A stretch of 37,681 nt of DNA from Basidiobolus meristosporus CBS 931.73 (Eukaryota; Basidiobolomycota; Basidiobolomycetes; Basidiobolales; Basidiobolaceae), in assembly GCA_002104905.1 (NCBI GenBank), contig MCFE01000770.1:1-37681 (forward strand), given 5' to 3'. Of this stretch, positions 1-9,458 are shown piece after piece (positions within the stretch are counted from its first letter, which is position 1; every line of letters begins with the position of its first letter). The position numbers and the translations under genes are program-made. The notes below the pieces were generated by a model. It was given only the letters and a program-made list of their open reading frames with translations. It searched no databases and had not been told where the DNA came from.

Positions 1-1475
1 GAGCGGGTGGTGTTTCGGACGGGAGAAGAGCTGCCTCCCTTCTTCCACCTTTCCCTCCACTACCTAGGGATTCATCCTCACCACGGCTACGACCACGACC
101 ACGACCACGGTCATCACCCTGAATGGCGAGGGAGGGGATCCGCCAATGTTAGGGGGGATTTGCTCGGATTCGGAAGAACTTTGATAACCATGATTCTAAG
201 TAAGGGTGTCCATTTTTGGATTCCCTCGACGTCAGAACCCCTAAGGACCTGGCGAATCAACTTCCTCGAGGGATCGCCCATTGAAGCTTTTGGGGGGTTG
301 ACCATTTCTGGTGGATTTGGATCCACCCTGTTGGCCAGCTCCCGGCGGTGGGTGCCATCGATTTCTAGTCCCCCCCCACCTCTAATATCGTGACGTTCCA
401 ATGGCGATCCCCATTCGTCCCTTCCTCTGTATGCGTCTTACCCACCTTGGTCCCTTGGAAACGATTCCTCACCTAGCTGATCGTTCCGCCCACCCCCTTT
501 CACCCAGCCCAACTCCACTGGGTAGCCCTGGCTTGACAGAACGTCCCTCGCTCACCCCGGGTGCTAAAGCGTCACTTCGCCCGGGTCGGGACCTGCAAAT
601 GATTGTCCCAAAATCCTCTCGGAAATTCCGGTCATCCCCATCGCCCAGAAACTGGGCACAGGGCTTCGGACGATGTCCAGTGAACCTCCATGGGGAGCTT
701 GCGAAGGAGGTCACTCCCATTGTTGATCCGGTGGGCTTGCATTCCATCCAAGGAGCGCATCCAGCTCCCAGCTTCCTGTCCCAGGGGACCTCGGGACCTT
801 TTGGTTGACGAGCGGGGGTTCAATCATCATGTAGCATAGCTGGGACAACTGGAAGTGCTCCTCCCCTACCCGGGAGATTTCTTGGGCCATCTGATCGAAC
901 CCACTTATCTATGTTGAAGATCGGGATTCTCTCCGGACTATTCAACTCCCTCCCCCTGACGCTTGGTGCGGATGGGCTGGCCAGGGGTGCTTACTTTCCC
1001 AAAGGTAAGTTGGTGGACTCCTTCGCATACCACCCTCTTCATCTTGCCAGGCCGCTCATCCACCCCGGTGATGTGCCGATGGATACACCGCAGAATCCCC
1101 AGCTTACGGTATCTGGAGCAATTTCAGTAGTCCATACGGTTGTCTCGCCCCCCCAGGTCAAGGGCCGTGACCGACTGGAGTGGCGTGGCCGAGGTAACGA
1201 GGTGTTGATCTGACCAAACATGGCTTTGGCATCCCCCAGACGAAATCCCTGATGATCGCCATGGGAAAACCGTGGATCTCACGCCATTCAGGGAGTCATG
1301 GTCGGGAATTAGGCTGGAGGGGGATCCAACAAGAGCATTCACTCACCCTCCTCCACCTTCATCCGGCTGGTGGCCCATCACCCTGCCGCCTAATTCCACA
1401 TACATCATGTGCTATGCCATACCCCGGAATAGGTCACAGATGCATTGACTGCAGCTACAAGGCTTTATCTTGAAC
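1..1475. other. GC- and CpG-rich anonymous block, no supported gene
   Basis: This stretch is visibly richer in G+C and in CG dinucleotides than the rest of the window, and the change near 1475 is abrupt. Open frames exist on both strands (the longest is 135 codons at 401-808, plus), but they overlap each other in several frames, as expected in GC-rich non-coding DNA, and none shows a domain I recognise. A short run of CGACCA hexamers lies near 87-110; on the minus strand it reads as an RG-rich stretch. One possibility is a decayed, less mutated continuation of the gypsy integrase scrap at 1560-1850; another is unrelated host DNA. I cannot assign a function. Confidence 0.4.
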
Positions 1476-1559
1476 AAGGATAGAGCATTTGGTATTGGAG
1501 CAGGGGAAATGCAGTCACTCTGATTTACTTGGTCTGCAATGAATACCAGAAACTCCGGG

Positions 1560-1850
1560 TCTTGTAATCAGTGGTGGCTCTAAGATGTCTGATCCATGGC
1601 ATCTCGAAGTAAGACTCCAATGTTTTGGCCATACAGTTGACTCCTCTATTGGGTGGTACCTCCACAGGACATGTGAATTTTGTCAGGATCTTGTGATATA
1701 TAAGCTGGTCACTTCTGGTTCACTTGTGTTAAGAACATCATCTTATGGCAGATGAAGCCAGGAACCTCTTGCTCACTGGCAATGAAAACAGCATTAACAA
1801 CTGGCCTTTGGTAATGTGGTCAATACTTAGTAGCGGTGAGTTTTGTAATT
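1560..1850 (-). pseudogene. Ty3/gypsy integrase core fragment, decayed
   Basis: Read on the minus strand with frame changes, this stretch gives residues resembling the integrase of the Gypsy-2 element at the right end of the window (about 36180-36410), including counterparts of the IASEQEV and FGCPVE segments. An insertion of roughly 45 bases near 1700-1745 and several stops break it. The first catalytic Asp region falls at its 5' end and the second Asp segment is changed (an SDRG-like motif reads as NRG). It is a short orphan piece between the GC-rich block and the Copia-1a LTR, so it predates or flanks the Copia-1a insertion. Homology was judged by eye; the call is fairly secure, the exact limits are not. 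Confidence 0.6.
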
Positions 1851-1862
1851 ACACATAAGTAC

Positions 1863-2212
1863 TGTTGTAAAAATTTGTAATCCCACCTAAATGTTCACCC
1901 AACTTAGTCACTTAGATCATTACCTTCAAATCTTAGAGGATACTGACCAAGTTCCTTGCTGGGATTTACCTGGAATTTTTTTCACCAAAACATCAGGTAC
2001 CCAAAACACAAAGTTTTGATATGTTGGCCAAACAGCCCTAAACATTGCACAAATGCTCTTGGGACCTGTCTAAACATACTGCACATGTTTTTTTTGCCAT
2101 GGCTATGTTAAAGTATAAATACTACTTTTACATTTGACAAATCATTAAGTGAAAACCACTAAATCTGCTTGTTTTCCCAATCACTTCCAATATCTCCAAG
2201 ACTCTTACAGCA
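1863..2212 (+). repeat. Copia-1a 5' LTR
   Basis: A 350-base LTR that starts TGTTGTAAAA and ends CTTACAGCA, giving the usual TG...CA ends. The same sequence recurs at 2840-3172, 5900-6248 (inverted), 24198-24545 (inverted) and 24748-25507 (inverted, interrupted). A TATA box (TATAAATA) is at 2114-2121. The primer-binding site begins immediately after the LTR at 2213. Confidence 0.9.
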
Positions 2213-2225
2213 GGTTATGAGCCCC
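2213..2225 (+). promoter_or_regulatory. Primer-binding site of Copia-1a (half-tRNA iMet type)
   Basis: GGTTATGAGCCCC directly follows the LTR. Its first 12 bases are the reverse complement of the conserved initiator tRNA-Met anticodon arm (GGGCTCATAACC), not of a tRNA 3' end. Drosophila copia is primed by a 5' half-molecule of that tRNA in the same way. The ATG inside the site (2217-2219) is also the gag start codon. Confidence 0.8.
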
Positions 2226-2839
2226 AAGCTGTCACTCTCTTCAATAACTACTGCCGCTATTACTGGATTTTTTCACTCTGCTGAAAAGTTGGATAGATCT
2301 AACTACCAAGTGTAGAAGGTGAAGATGAAGATGCTGCTACAAGAAAGAGGCCTTTGGGATATTGTCATGGGGGAAGAATGCCCTCCTAAAAACATGGGAG
2401 AGGAAGCCTCAAAGAACCAGAAGAAAGAACAAAGTGCCTTTAACTGCATTTGCCTTAATGTTAAAGACAGATTGCTAATTCAATGCTCAAGAGCAAAAAT
2501 GGCTAAGAATGCCTGAAAGACATTAGAAGATGCCTACCAGTCATGTTTGGCTGCTAAGGAAAAGTATATAAGACAAGAATTCTTTACTACAAAGATGCAG
2601 CCAGGAGAGGAAATAAAAATCTAATTGATAGAATTACCCTGCTAGCAGATGAGATGGAATCTGTGGGCATACCAACTACAATGAGAATGTGATAGTTGCC
2701 ATCCTGAATAGCCTAACGGACAAGTTTCAGGGTCTTGTATCAGCCCTAGAGTCCAGAACTGAAGATTTAACCTTGAATTATGTATATGGAAGGCTCCTGG
2801 ATGAAGAATTAAGAAAATCAAGCACCAATAAGGAGGAAG
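2217..2839 (+). pseudogene. gag: Copia-1a gag, 5' part only, broken
   Basis: The frame begins at the ATG inside the primer-binding site (MSPKLSLSS) and follows the Copia-1b gag closely: a DUF4219-like start (SNYQVWK context), then the UBN2-type helical gag domain ending LDEELRKSSTN. It is not functional. The Trp of SNYQVW is a TAG, a second Trp codon is TGA (near 2513), and frameshifts occur near 2620 and 2680. The gene stops at 2839, where the LTR of Copia-1b begins, so zinc knuckle, protease, integrase and RT are absent. It is an older copy of the same family into which, or next to which, Copia-1b was placed in the same orientation. Confidence 0.85.
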
Positions 2840-3172
2840 TGTTATAAAAATTTGTAATTCCACCTAAATATTCACCTAACTTAGTCACTTAGATCATGAC
2901 CATTAAAATCCTAGAGAATACTGACCAAATTCCTTATCAGGATTTACTTAGAATATTTACCCAGAACATGAAAATTCTCAAAGTTGTCCAAACAGCCCCA
3001 AACTTTACACACATGTTCTTGGGACCTTCCTTAACCTATTCTACATGTTTGTAATGCCAAGACCAGGTAAAAGTATAAATACTACTCTTACATTCAATAA
3101 ATCATTAAGTGAAAACCACATAATCTACTTGTTCTCCCAATCACTTCCAATATCTCCAAGACTCTTACAACA
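2840..3172 (+). repeat. Copia-1b 5' LTR
   Basis: A 333-base LTR of the same family as 1863-2212, with TG...CA ends (TGTTATAAAA to CTTACAACA). TATA box TATAAATA is at 3074-3081 and AATAAA at 3096-3101, only 22 bases further on. It joins directly to the truncated gag of Copia-1a on its left and to a primer-binding site on its right (3173-3185, GATTATGAGCCCC, one base off the Copia-1a version). Confidence 0.9.
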
Positions 3173-3176
3173 GATT

Positions 3177-4397
3177 ATGAGCCCCAAGCTGTCACTCTCT
3201 GCAATGCATACTACTGCTATTACTGGAACTTTTCCCTCTGCTGAAAAGTTGGATGGATCTAACTACCAAGTGTGGAAGGTGAAGATGAAGATGCTGCTAC
3301 AAGAAAGAGGCCTTTGGGATATTGTCATGGGAGACAAATGCCCTCCTAAAAACATGGGAGAGAAAGCCTCAAAGTACCAGAAGAGAGAACAAAGTGCCTT
3401 TAACTGCATTTGTCTTAATGTTAAAGACAGATTGCTAATTCAATGCTCAAGAGCAAAAATGGCAAAGAATGCCTAGAAGGCATTAGAAGACACCTACCAG
3501 TCATGTTCAGCTGCCAAGAAAATGTATCTCAGACAAAAATTCTGTACTACAAAGATGCTGCCAGGAGAAGAAATGAAAAATCTAATTAACAGAATTACCC
3601 TGCTGGTAGATGAGATGGAATCTGTGGGCATACCAACTACTGATGAGGATGTGATAGTTACCATCCTGGATAGCCTGACAGACAGGTTTCAGGGCCTTGT
3701 ATCAGCCCTAGAGTCCAGAACTGAAGATTTGACCTTGAATTACATATATGGAAGGCTCCTGGATGAAGAATTAAGAAAATCAAGCACTAATAAGAAGGAA
3801 GAAGAAAATGCTTTAATAAGCAATGATAACCAACAAAGAAGGTACCCAAGACCCTACAAAGGCAACAGCAACCTGTTTTGTAACTACTACAAAAGGAAAG
3901 GACACACATCAGACCGGTGTCTCAAAAAGAAAGATAATCAGCAAAAGAAGCCTGAATATGGAAATGCTGCAACAACTGAAGATAGACTATTCATATCTGC
4001 ACTAAATGTGACCACAAACAAGGATTCTCAGACGTGGTATATTGACTCTGGAGCATCGCAACACTTTACACACCAAAAAGAACTTTTTACCCAATATCAC
4101 AAAATTCCAATTAAAAAGGTTTTCATGGGTGACAATAGAACACTTGATGCAGTGGGAGAAGGAACTATCCACGTAAACCTAAGAAGTGGTGAAGGAAGCC
4201 ATACACTGACCTTTAAAGCAGTACTCTATGTACCAGAAATAGCCAAGAACCTACTCTCTGTAAGCAAGGCCACAGCAGAAAGACTCAGTTTCAGTTTTGA
4301 CAATTCTGGATGCAGGATCACTGATCAAAATGGTGCCCATATTGCTTTGGGCATCAGAGATCAGAATCTATACAAGTTGACTTATATTCTATCATAG
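3177..4397 (+). pseudogene. gag-pol: Copia-1b gag-protease
   Basis: Starting at the ATG in the primer-binding site, this frame gives gag (SNYQVWK, then a UBN2-type domain to LDEELRKSSTN near 3790), a zinc-knuckle region near 3880-3920, and the aspartic protease with an intact DSGAS motif near 4045, followed by the VLYVPEIAKNLLSVSK segment typical of copia proteases. One internal stop (TAG at 3474-3476) replaces a conserved Trp; the frame then continues unchanged. The knuckle reads C-X2-Y-X4-H-X4-C, so the second Cys is missing, as it is in Copia-1d. A stop at 4395-4397 ends the protease just before the integrase zinc-finger region. Gag forms virus-like particles and the protease would process the polyprotein. 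Confidence 0.88.
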
Positions 4398-5200
4398 TTG
4401 GAAGCCAATATAAATAACTTAAATGAAGAAACACCAATGCTTTGGCACAGGAGATTTGGGCACATGAATTTTGATTATTTGCGCAAAATGATCAAAGATC
4501 AGCTAATTTCTGGAGCAGAAATTGATCCCCCAGCTAATTTGGAGCACTGAGAAGCCTGCATATATGGGAAATAAGCCAGACAACTGTCCCAGAGCTCTTG
4601 GTTAATCAAAACTAAGAAAAAATTAGATCAAATTCACTCAGATCTGTGTGGACCTATGCAAAATTTATCCTTAGGTGGGGTGAAGTATCTAATTACTTTT
4701 TTGATGATTGTCCAAGATACACATGGGTCTACTTCATGGAGAGAAAGGAAGAGGCTCTGTCTAAGCTCAGGGAGTTTAAAGCCATGGTGGAGAGAGAAAC
4801 TGGTGAAAAAATCAAGAAAATATGCTCTGACAGTGGTGCAGAATATACCTCAAAACTATTCATCCACTTCTGCAAAATTCTTGGGATAAAGCAAGAGACT
4901 ACTGTACCATACTCCCCACAGCAAAATGAAGTAGCAGAACAAGCTAACAGATCAATAATTGATATGGCCAGATCTATGATCCATGATCAAAAATTAGCCT
5001 ATGATTTTTGGGCGGAATCAGTTGCCACTGCTGTATACCTTGAAAATAGGAGTTATAACAGAATACTTTGTGATTCTACTCCATTTGAAGCATGGCATGG
5101 ATACAAACCAAGTGCAGAACATCTAAGAATATTTGGGGTACAGCATATACCAAAAAACTGGCCAGAAATCAGTCAAAATTTGAGCCAAAAAGTATAAAAT
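4398..5200 (+). pseudogene. pol: Copia-1b integrase (gag_pre-integrase and rve core)
   Basis: The integrase of the same element, which would insert the cDNA into the host genome. The N-terminal zinc-binding region reads LWHRRFGHMN, but the first Cys of its CxxC pair is a TGA near 4549, with a further stop near 4573. The rve core keeps all three catalytic positions in context: HSDLCGP (Asp), CSDSGAEY (Asp) and QQNEVAEQANR (Glu). A frameshift near 4700 separates the first Asp from the rest, and another near 5140 separates the core from the C-terminal part. The frame is well enough preserved for confident assignment, but the enzyme cannot be made as one chain. Confidence 0.87.
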
Positions 5201-5899
5201 GCATATTTTTGGGCTACTGCAATGAGAGTAAGGCATACAGACTCTACAACACCAAAGCAAAGAAGCTGATCAAGTCCAGGGATGTGTTGTTTGATGAAAA
5301 TTCAAAAATTTCACAAAAAATGACATCAGATGATGACAAAAATTTGATCTCAAGTCCACCAATTGTCAGGATTGAATCAGAGCAAAACAATGATAATTTT
5401 TTCACTCCAGAGGACTCTAGAACTATGGTTCAGCCAGAATCAGTGCCCAGGAATTTCCCAGAAGTGATCATTCCAGTATCAAATGTCTGGAGATCCAATT
5501 GGAAAAGAAATAGCCCAAATTACTATATCAATGAAGGTACAAGCTTATCCTATGCCTATTCAGTCCATATTGATGAACCACAGACTGTAAAAGAGTCCCT
5601 TAGTAGCCCTCAGACAAAGTTTTGGAGATCTGCAATGACTGAGGAATATCAGGCCCTGATGAAAAATCAAACTTGGTACTTAGTCAAATTACCAATCAAC
5701 CAAAAATCAATTGGATGCAGATGGGTCTTCAAGACAAAATACAAGGCTGATGGTACAATTGAAAGATACAAGGCAAGACTTGTAGCCAAAGGATACTCTC
5801 AAACAAAAGAACTTGACTATACTGAGACCTTTGCACCAGTAGCCAAGTTTAATTCCATCAGATTAATATTGGCTATTGCAGCCAAATAAAAGTTTTTTA
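5150..5899 (+). pseudogene. pol: Copia-1b integrase C-terminus and RT N-terminal half, truncated
   Basis: After the frameshift near 5140 the frame runs open to 5889: the FLGYCNESKAYR integrase tail, a low-complexity linker (near 5300-5600), then the reverse transcriptase start with the hallmark segments CRWVFKTKYKADG, YKARLVAKGYSQ and FAPVAKFNSIR. It stops in the RT fingers region, before the YVDD catalytic motif, because an antisense LTR (5900-6248) follows directly. RVT_2 palm, RNase H and the 3' LTR of this copy are not seen on the other side of the interruption. Confidence 0.88.
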
Positions 5900-6248
5900 T
5901 GTTGTAAGAGTTTTGGAGATATTGGAAGTGATTGGGAGAGCAAGTAGATTATGTGCTTTTCACTATAAGATTTATTGAATGTAAAAGTGATATTTATACT
6001 TTTACTTGGTCTTGGCATTACAAGCATATAGAATAGGTTAAGGAAGGTCCCAAGAACATGTGTGCAAAGCTTGGGGCTGTTTGGAAAACTTTGAGAATTT
6101 TCATGTTTTGGGTACCTGGTATTTTGGTGAAAATATTTCAAGTAAATCCCAACAAGGAATTTGGTCAGTATTCTCTAGGATTTGAAGGTAATGATCTAAG
6201 TGACTAAGTTAGGTGAATATTTAGGTGGAAATCCAAATTTTTACAACA
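5900..6248 (-). repeat. Copia-1c 3' LTR (minus strand)
   Basis: A 349-base LTR in inverted orientation relative to 1863-2212 and 2840-3172, with TG...CA ends (plus-strand TGTTGTAAGAG to TTTTTACAACA). It is preceded on the minus strand by the polypurine tract GAGTGGGAG (6249-6257), so it is the 3' LTR of the minus-strand copy. It abuts the broken RT of Copia-1b, consistent with insertion of Copia-1c into that gene. Confidence 0.9.
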
Positions 6249-6257
6249 CTCCCACTC
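6249..6257 (-). promoter_or_regulatory. Polypurine tract of Copia-1c
   Basis: On the minus strand GAGTGGGAG lies immediately upstream of the 3' LTR. The same 3' end, GTGGGAG followed by TGTTG, recurs at 25543-25549 on the plus strand. This is where plus-strand DNA synthesis would be primed. Confidence 0.75.
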
Positions 6258-7024
6258 AGCTAAATGTTCATACTGACTAGTCCTAATTTTGACCCAAGAT
6301 ATTTAAACTTGTCTCTAGCTAATCATTTGGTAAATATGTCTGCAATCATTTCATATGTAGAACAGTGAACTAAGCTAACCAAGTTACTCTCTATAGCTTC
6401 ACATATGAAATGATGTCTAATATCTATGTGCTTGGTTCTAGCATGAAAAGTTGGATTTCTACCTAATTGTATACATCCTTGATTGTCTTGAAATAAAGTA
6501 ATAGTTGTTTTTTGACATAGGACTAAATCTGTAAAAAGCTTTCTTAGCCACATTGCTTCTTTTGTAGCTTCACAGGCTGCCATGTACTCTGCCTCTGTGG
6601 TAGAAAATGCTACAATTGGTTGCTTTCTTGAATTCCATTAAATTGCTCCTTTACAGTAAAGAGAGGTGTATCCTGTGGTGAATCTTCTGTCTTCCATATA
6701 TTGTCCCCAGTCAGCATCAGAGTATCCCACAAGATCCTGTTCTGAATCCTTATAAGTGTATATTAAGTGGATATCAGCAGTTCCTTTTAGGCATCTAAAA
6801 ATCCTCTTAACTGCTGCAATATGATCAGATCCATAGTTCTGATTATGTTGGCTGACAACTCTCACTGAATATGAGATATCCAGGTGTATTCCAAGCATGA
6901 TATATATCAGGCTGCTGGTAATAGATTGATAAGGAAAGTCAGGGCTCTCAGATGGCACCAAGCTCTCCTGATTTGGTTGAGTTTTGACCAAGTTAAGGTT
7001 TGTTTCCATTGGGATAGCTCCTGG
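6249..7024 (-). pseudogene. pol: Copia-1c RT C-terminus and RNase H
   Basis: The minus-strand frame runs from the end of the RT connection (PMETNLNL near 7000) through YSDADWG (first RNase H Asp), TTEAEYMAACEA (Glu) and QDNQGC (Asp) to IADIFTK near 6330. RNase H would remove the RNA template during reverse transcription. Only one in-frame stop interrupts it (6638-6640). It is cut off at 7024 by the Gypsy-1 LTR; the missing upstream half of the RT resumes at 15061, after the gypsy element. Joining the two sides after removing one copy of the CTGG duplication restores a continuous copia reading frame across the breakpoint, which proves the nesting. Confidence 0.9.
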
Positions 7025-8107
7025 TGTGGTGGTGTATAAGTCCAAAGGGCAAAATACGGCCAACACTTCTCAAGTGTGAATGCATGTGGGGTGTTCACTG
7101 GGTGCAATAACCTCTGGCAACAGCTTGCCAGGAATACTGGGTCTTTTGTCTAATCTAATGTGAAGGGGGGATAAAGCCTCAAGCTTGTCAAGGGAAAACT
7201 ATTGAACTACAATCCCCAACTTAGTTGGCATCTTAACAAAAGTTTATAATGGTTTTGACGTCCTTTGAGATGACAATGTACTAAAGCTTCCAAAGTCAAA
7301 ACAACTATAAGCTCCACCAACAGGAACTTGATAAGAATGCAGCTTTGACCAATAGTTACAAAAATTGAAAAGTATCTTTGCCTGTACAAGAACAAACTTG
7401 GGAAAACAATCAAATATAATAAAATATACCTACTCTGAGTATTCCTCACAAGTAGTGCCTCCAAGGTCAGTTGGCTGTCAGCGCAGTTTCCTGGGAGTAT
7501 TGTCAGGTCTGAGTCAGATAATAGTGGTAAGAGGCAGCAGTGATCTCACTAATCAATAAGTAGGAATATTGGAAGAGGGATGATTTAATTTAAGGGATAG
7601 CCTCCCTTATATACATTTTTTGCTGCTCTAATTCTTGCTAGAAAAATACTTTCCAGAAGTTTCCAGAAGGTAGTAGACAGCCAATCATTTCATTGTGTAC
7701 TAAAAATAGCACAAATTCTTGGCAGATTGTTCTATGAGACATAGTAGCACCTAGGCAATCAGGTAGTGGTAATATGAAACCCCTGTGTCATGTAGTTGCC
7801 TCTTATGGTAGTAGGATAGGAGGGTTATGAAACCAAGATGGTCACATGACTTGGGCACTGTTGGGGGTACTTGACTTATATGGTAACTATCTTATCTTGG
7901 CATCTTGGCAAGGAATAGGAGCAGCGTGTGCTATGGGTTAATAGTGACAAATAGTTTGTTAGGTTGCATAGTAATAATCACAAAGACAGAATAGGAAATA
8001 TTGCAATTTGGGATGATACTAATATAGGGGGGGGTAATCCTTTTTAGGGAAGTGAGCATATGGGAATGAGCACATCTGCCTGTGGGTGTCACTGTGACCC
8101 CACTACA
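7025..8107 (-). repeat. Gypsy-1 3' LTR
   Basis: A 1,083-base LTR, on the minus strand starting TGTAGTGGGG and ending CACCACCACA. It pairs with 13978-15060. In this copy the AATAAA-like element after the TATA box is mutated (AATTAA), while the other copy keeps it. An 85-codon minus frame at 7207-7464 is only LTR sequence; its repeat at 14208-14417 in the other LTR is cut short, so it is not taken as a gene. Confidence 0.93.
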
Positions 8108-8211
8108 CCAGTTTAAAGTCTTCCATTCGGTACTTCTTTAGTATATCTTGAATATACTTGACTGGCTTAGGGTGATGGTCTGGGTACTTCTGTCTATGGA
8201 GAACTTAATCT
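8108..8211 (-). repeat. Copia RT patch inside the 3' end of Gypsy-1
   Basis: On the minus strand this 104-base segment encodes copia RT residues (KFSIDRSTQTITLSQ, then after a frameshift KYIQDILKKYRMEDFK) and not gypsy protein. It matches 15061-15164, the copia sequence flanking the 5' LTR outside Gypsy-1, with about four differences and the same frameshift. It is fused in frame to the gypsy integrase tail (NTLKLF) and runs directly into the 3' LTR. Confidence 0.85.
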
Positions 8212-8654
8212 TGAATAGCTTAAGTGTGTTTCCTGCCACAGGTGCTCTTAGTGGTGTTTCATCAAGTTCAGACAAGTAGTAGCTTCCATTTCCAATCACC
8301 TTTGAGATGATAAATGGGCCAGACCACTTATTGTCAAATTTGCAACTCCACTGCTTGTCTAAAGTGGAATCATAGAGCAGTACTGGATCTCCTTGCAGTA
8401 ATGGCTTTGGTCTAAGGCTATGTGACTTGTCAAATGGTTCCTTGTTCTGAAGCCTTGTCTCTATGAGTTTAGCAGCTGCTTGGGTTATATCAGGTTCATG
8501 GTGATCAAGCTGTTTGATGCGTGTAGTCAGTAGTTCTTCTGTACTCATTGTAGTCCTCCACTCTAACATGTTCCAGGATGTTGAGTCAAGCTCTATGGGA
8601 AGAACACAATTGTGTCCATAAAGCAATTTGAATGGAGATAGGCCTGTGCTGCGT
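8212..8654 (-). pseudogene. pol: Gypsy-1 integrase C-terminal part
   Basis: The minus frame continues the integrase after the solo LTR: STGLSPFKLLYGHN, a helical linker, then the GPY/F-type module (KWSGPFIISKV) and a short tail. No chromodomain follows. The frame is open from 8654 to the junction with the copia patch. Removing the solo LTR and one copy of its GCGT duplication joins this frame exactly to that of 9459-9977 (ITTKR then STGLSP), so the integrase was open at this point when the LTR inserted. Confidence 0.88.
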
Positions 8655-9458
8655 TGTGGTGGTGTAGAGGTACTCCTGGGAGAAGCTACACAACTCAAGG
8701 TGTGTGAGGTGTCTGATGGGTGCAATAACCTCTGGGTCTAAACTGCTGGTGTCTTTGTCAGTATGTCTCTATGGTAAAAGCTCCTGCTTCTCTAGCTTCC
8801 TAGGTGCTCCAAGTGTCTCCAAAGGCCTCTGTGTGTCTTGTGCACTACCCTGAAAAGCTCCTTGATGGCAGGTCTGAGATGTACTGTTGAAGGCAGGTGC
8901 AGTGATCAACTGCTAATCAATAAGGTAGAAGTGTTACAGATAGAAGGGATGATTTATTGATGATGGATTGCTTTCCCTTAAATACTTTTCCTGATTGCCA
9001 AGTGATTACTAATGACAAGGTTCTAGAAGATTCTAGGTATCAGTGGAATTCTTGATGACATCACTATGAGCTAAAAATATGCCAAGAATGTCCTGGAAGG
9101 TTCTAAAAGGCACAGCACTCTCAACCAATCAGGAATCAGTAGTCTGTAACCTGTGCAACATAGAAATACCATATATGGTAATGAAATGGTAGAGATGGTA
9201 ACACAGACCTAGGTCATGTGTCACAGGTACTGATGTGGGTACTTGCCTTATATAGATACATCTACTGATCACAAAGCTGAATAACATCTGGGATAACTAA
9301 TGCTAATAACTAATCAGGGTAAACATCATATGGGGATAATACTGATAATATGGGCAAAAGAAGAATGGGATAATACTGATAAGATAAAATATGGATAAGT
9401 ATATCATAATGACTATATGAATAAACTTGTCTGTGGGAGGTATGTTTACCCTACCACA
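8655..9458 (-). repeat. Gypsy-3 solo LTR in the Gypsy-1 integrase
   Basis: An 804-base solo LTR with perfect 4-base duplications, GCGT at 8651-8654 and 9459-9462. On the minus strand it starts TGTGGTAGGG and ends CACCACCACA, the same last bases as the Gypsy-1 LTR, and it shares the 18-base segment GGGTGCAATAACCTCTGG (plus strand, near 8717-8734) with that LTR. The remainder is diverged, so it represents a sister family. A TATA-like TATTTAA (8978-8984, minus) is followed by AATAAA (8953-8958, minus). No internal sequence is present: the element was lost by LTR-LTR recombination. Confidence 0.9.

Noticed and set aside
7-393. His/Asp-rich frame (DHDHDHGHH) suggesting a metal-binding protein
   Set aside because: The run comes from a short CGACCA hexamer repeat; the rest of the frame looks random.
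401-808. A 135-codon open frame in the GC-rich block
   Set aside because: Overlapped by long frames on the other strand, no domain, composition typical of non-coding GC-rich DNA.
2213-2225. Possible tRNA gene around the GGTTATGAGCCC motif
   Set aside because: No cloverleaf or A/B box context; its fixed place after each LTR marks it as a primer-binding site.
7207-7464. An 85-codon minus frame with a longer near-identical start, recurring at 14208-14417
   Set aside because: Both lie inside the two Gypsy-1 LTRs and are repeated because the LTRs are; no start signal or domain.
8138-8725. A single 195-codon minus ORF that could be called a novel protein
   Set aside because: It is a chimera: its start lies in the Gypsy-3 LTR, the middle is gypsy integrase, and the end is copia RT patch.
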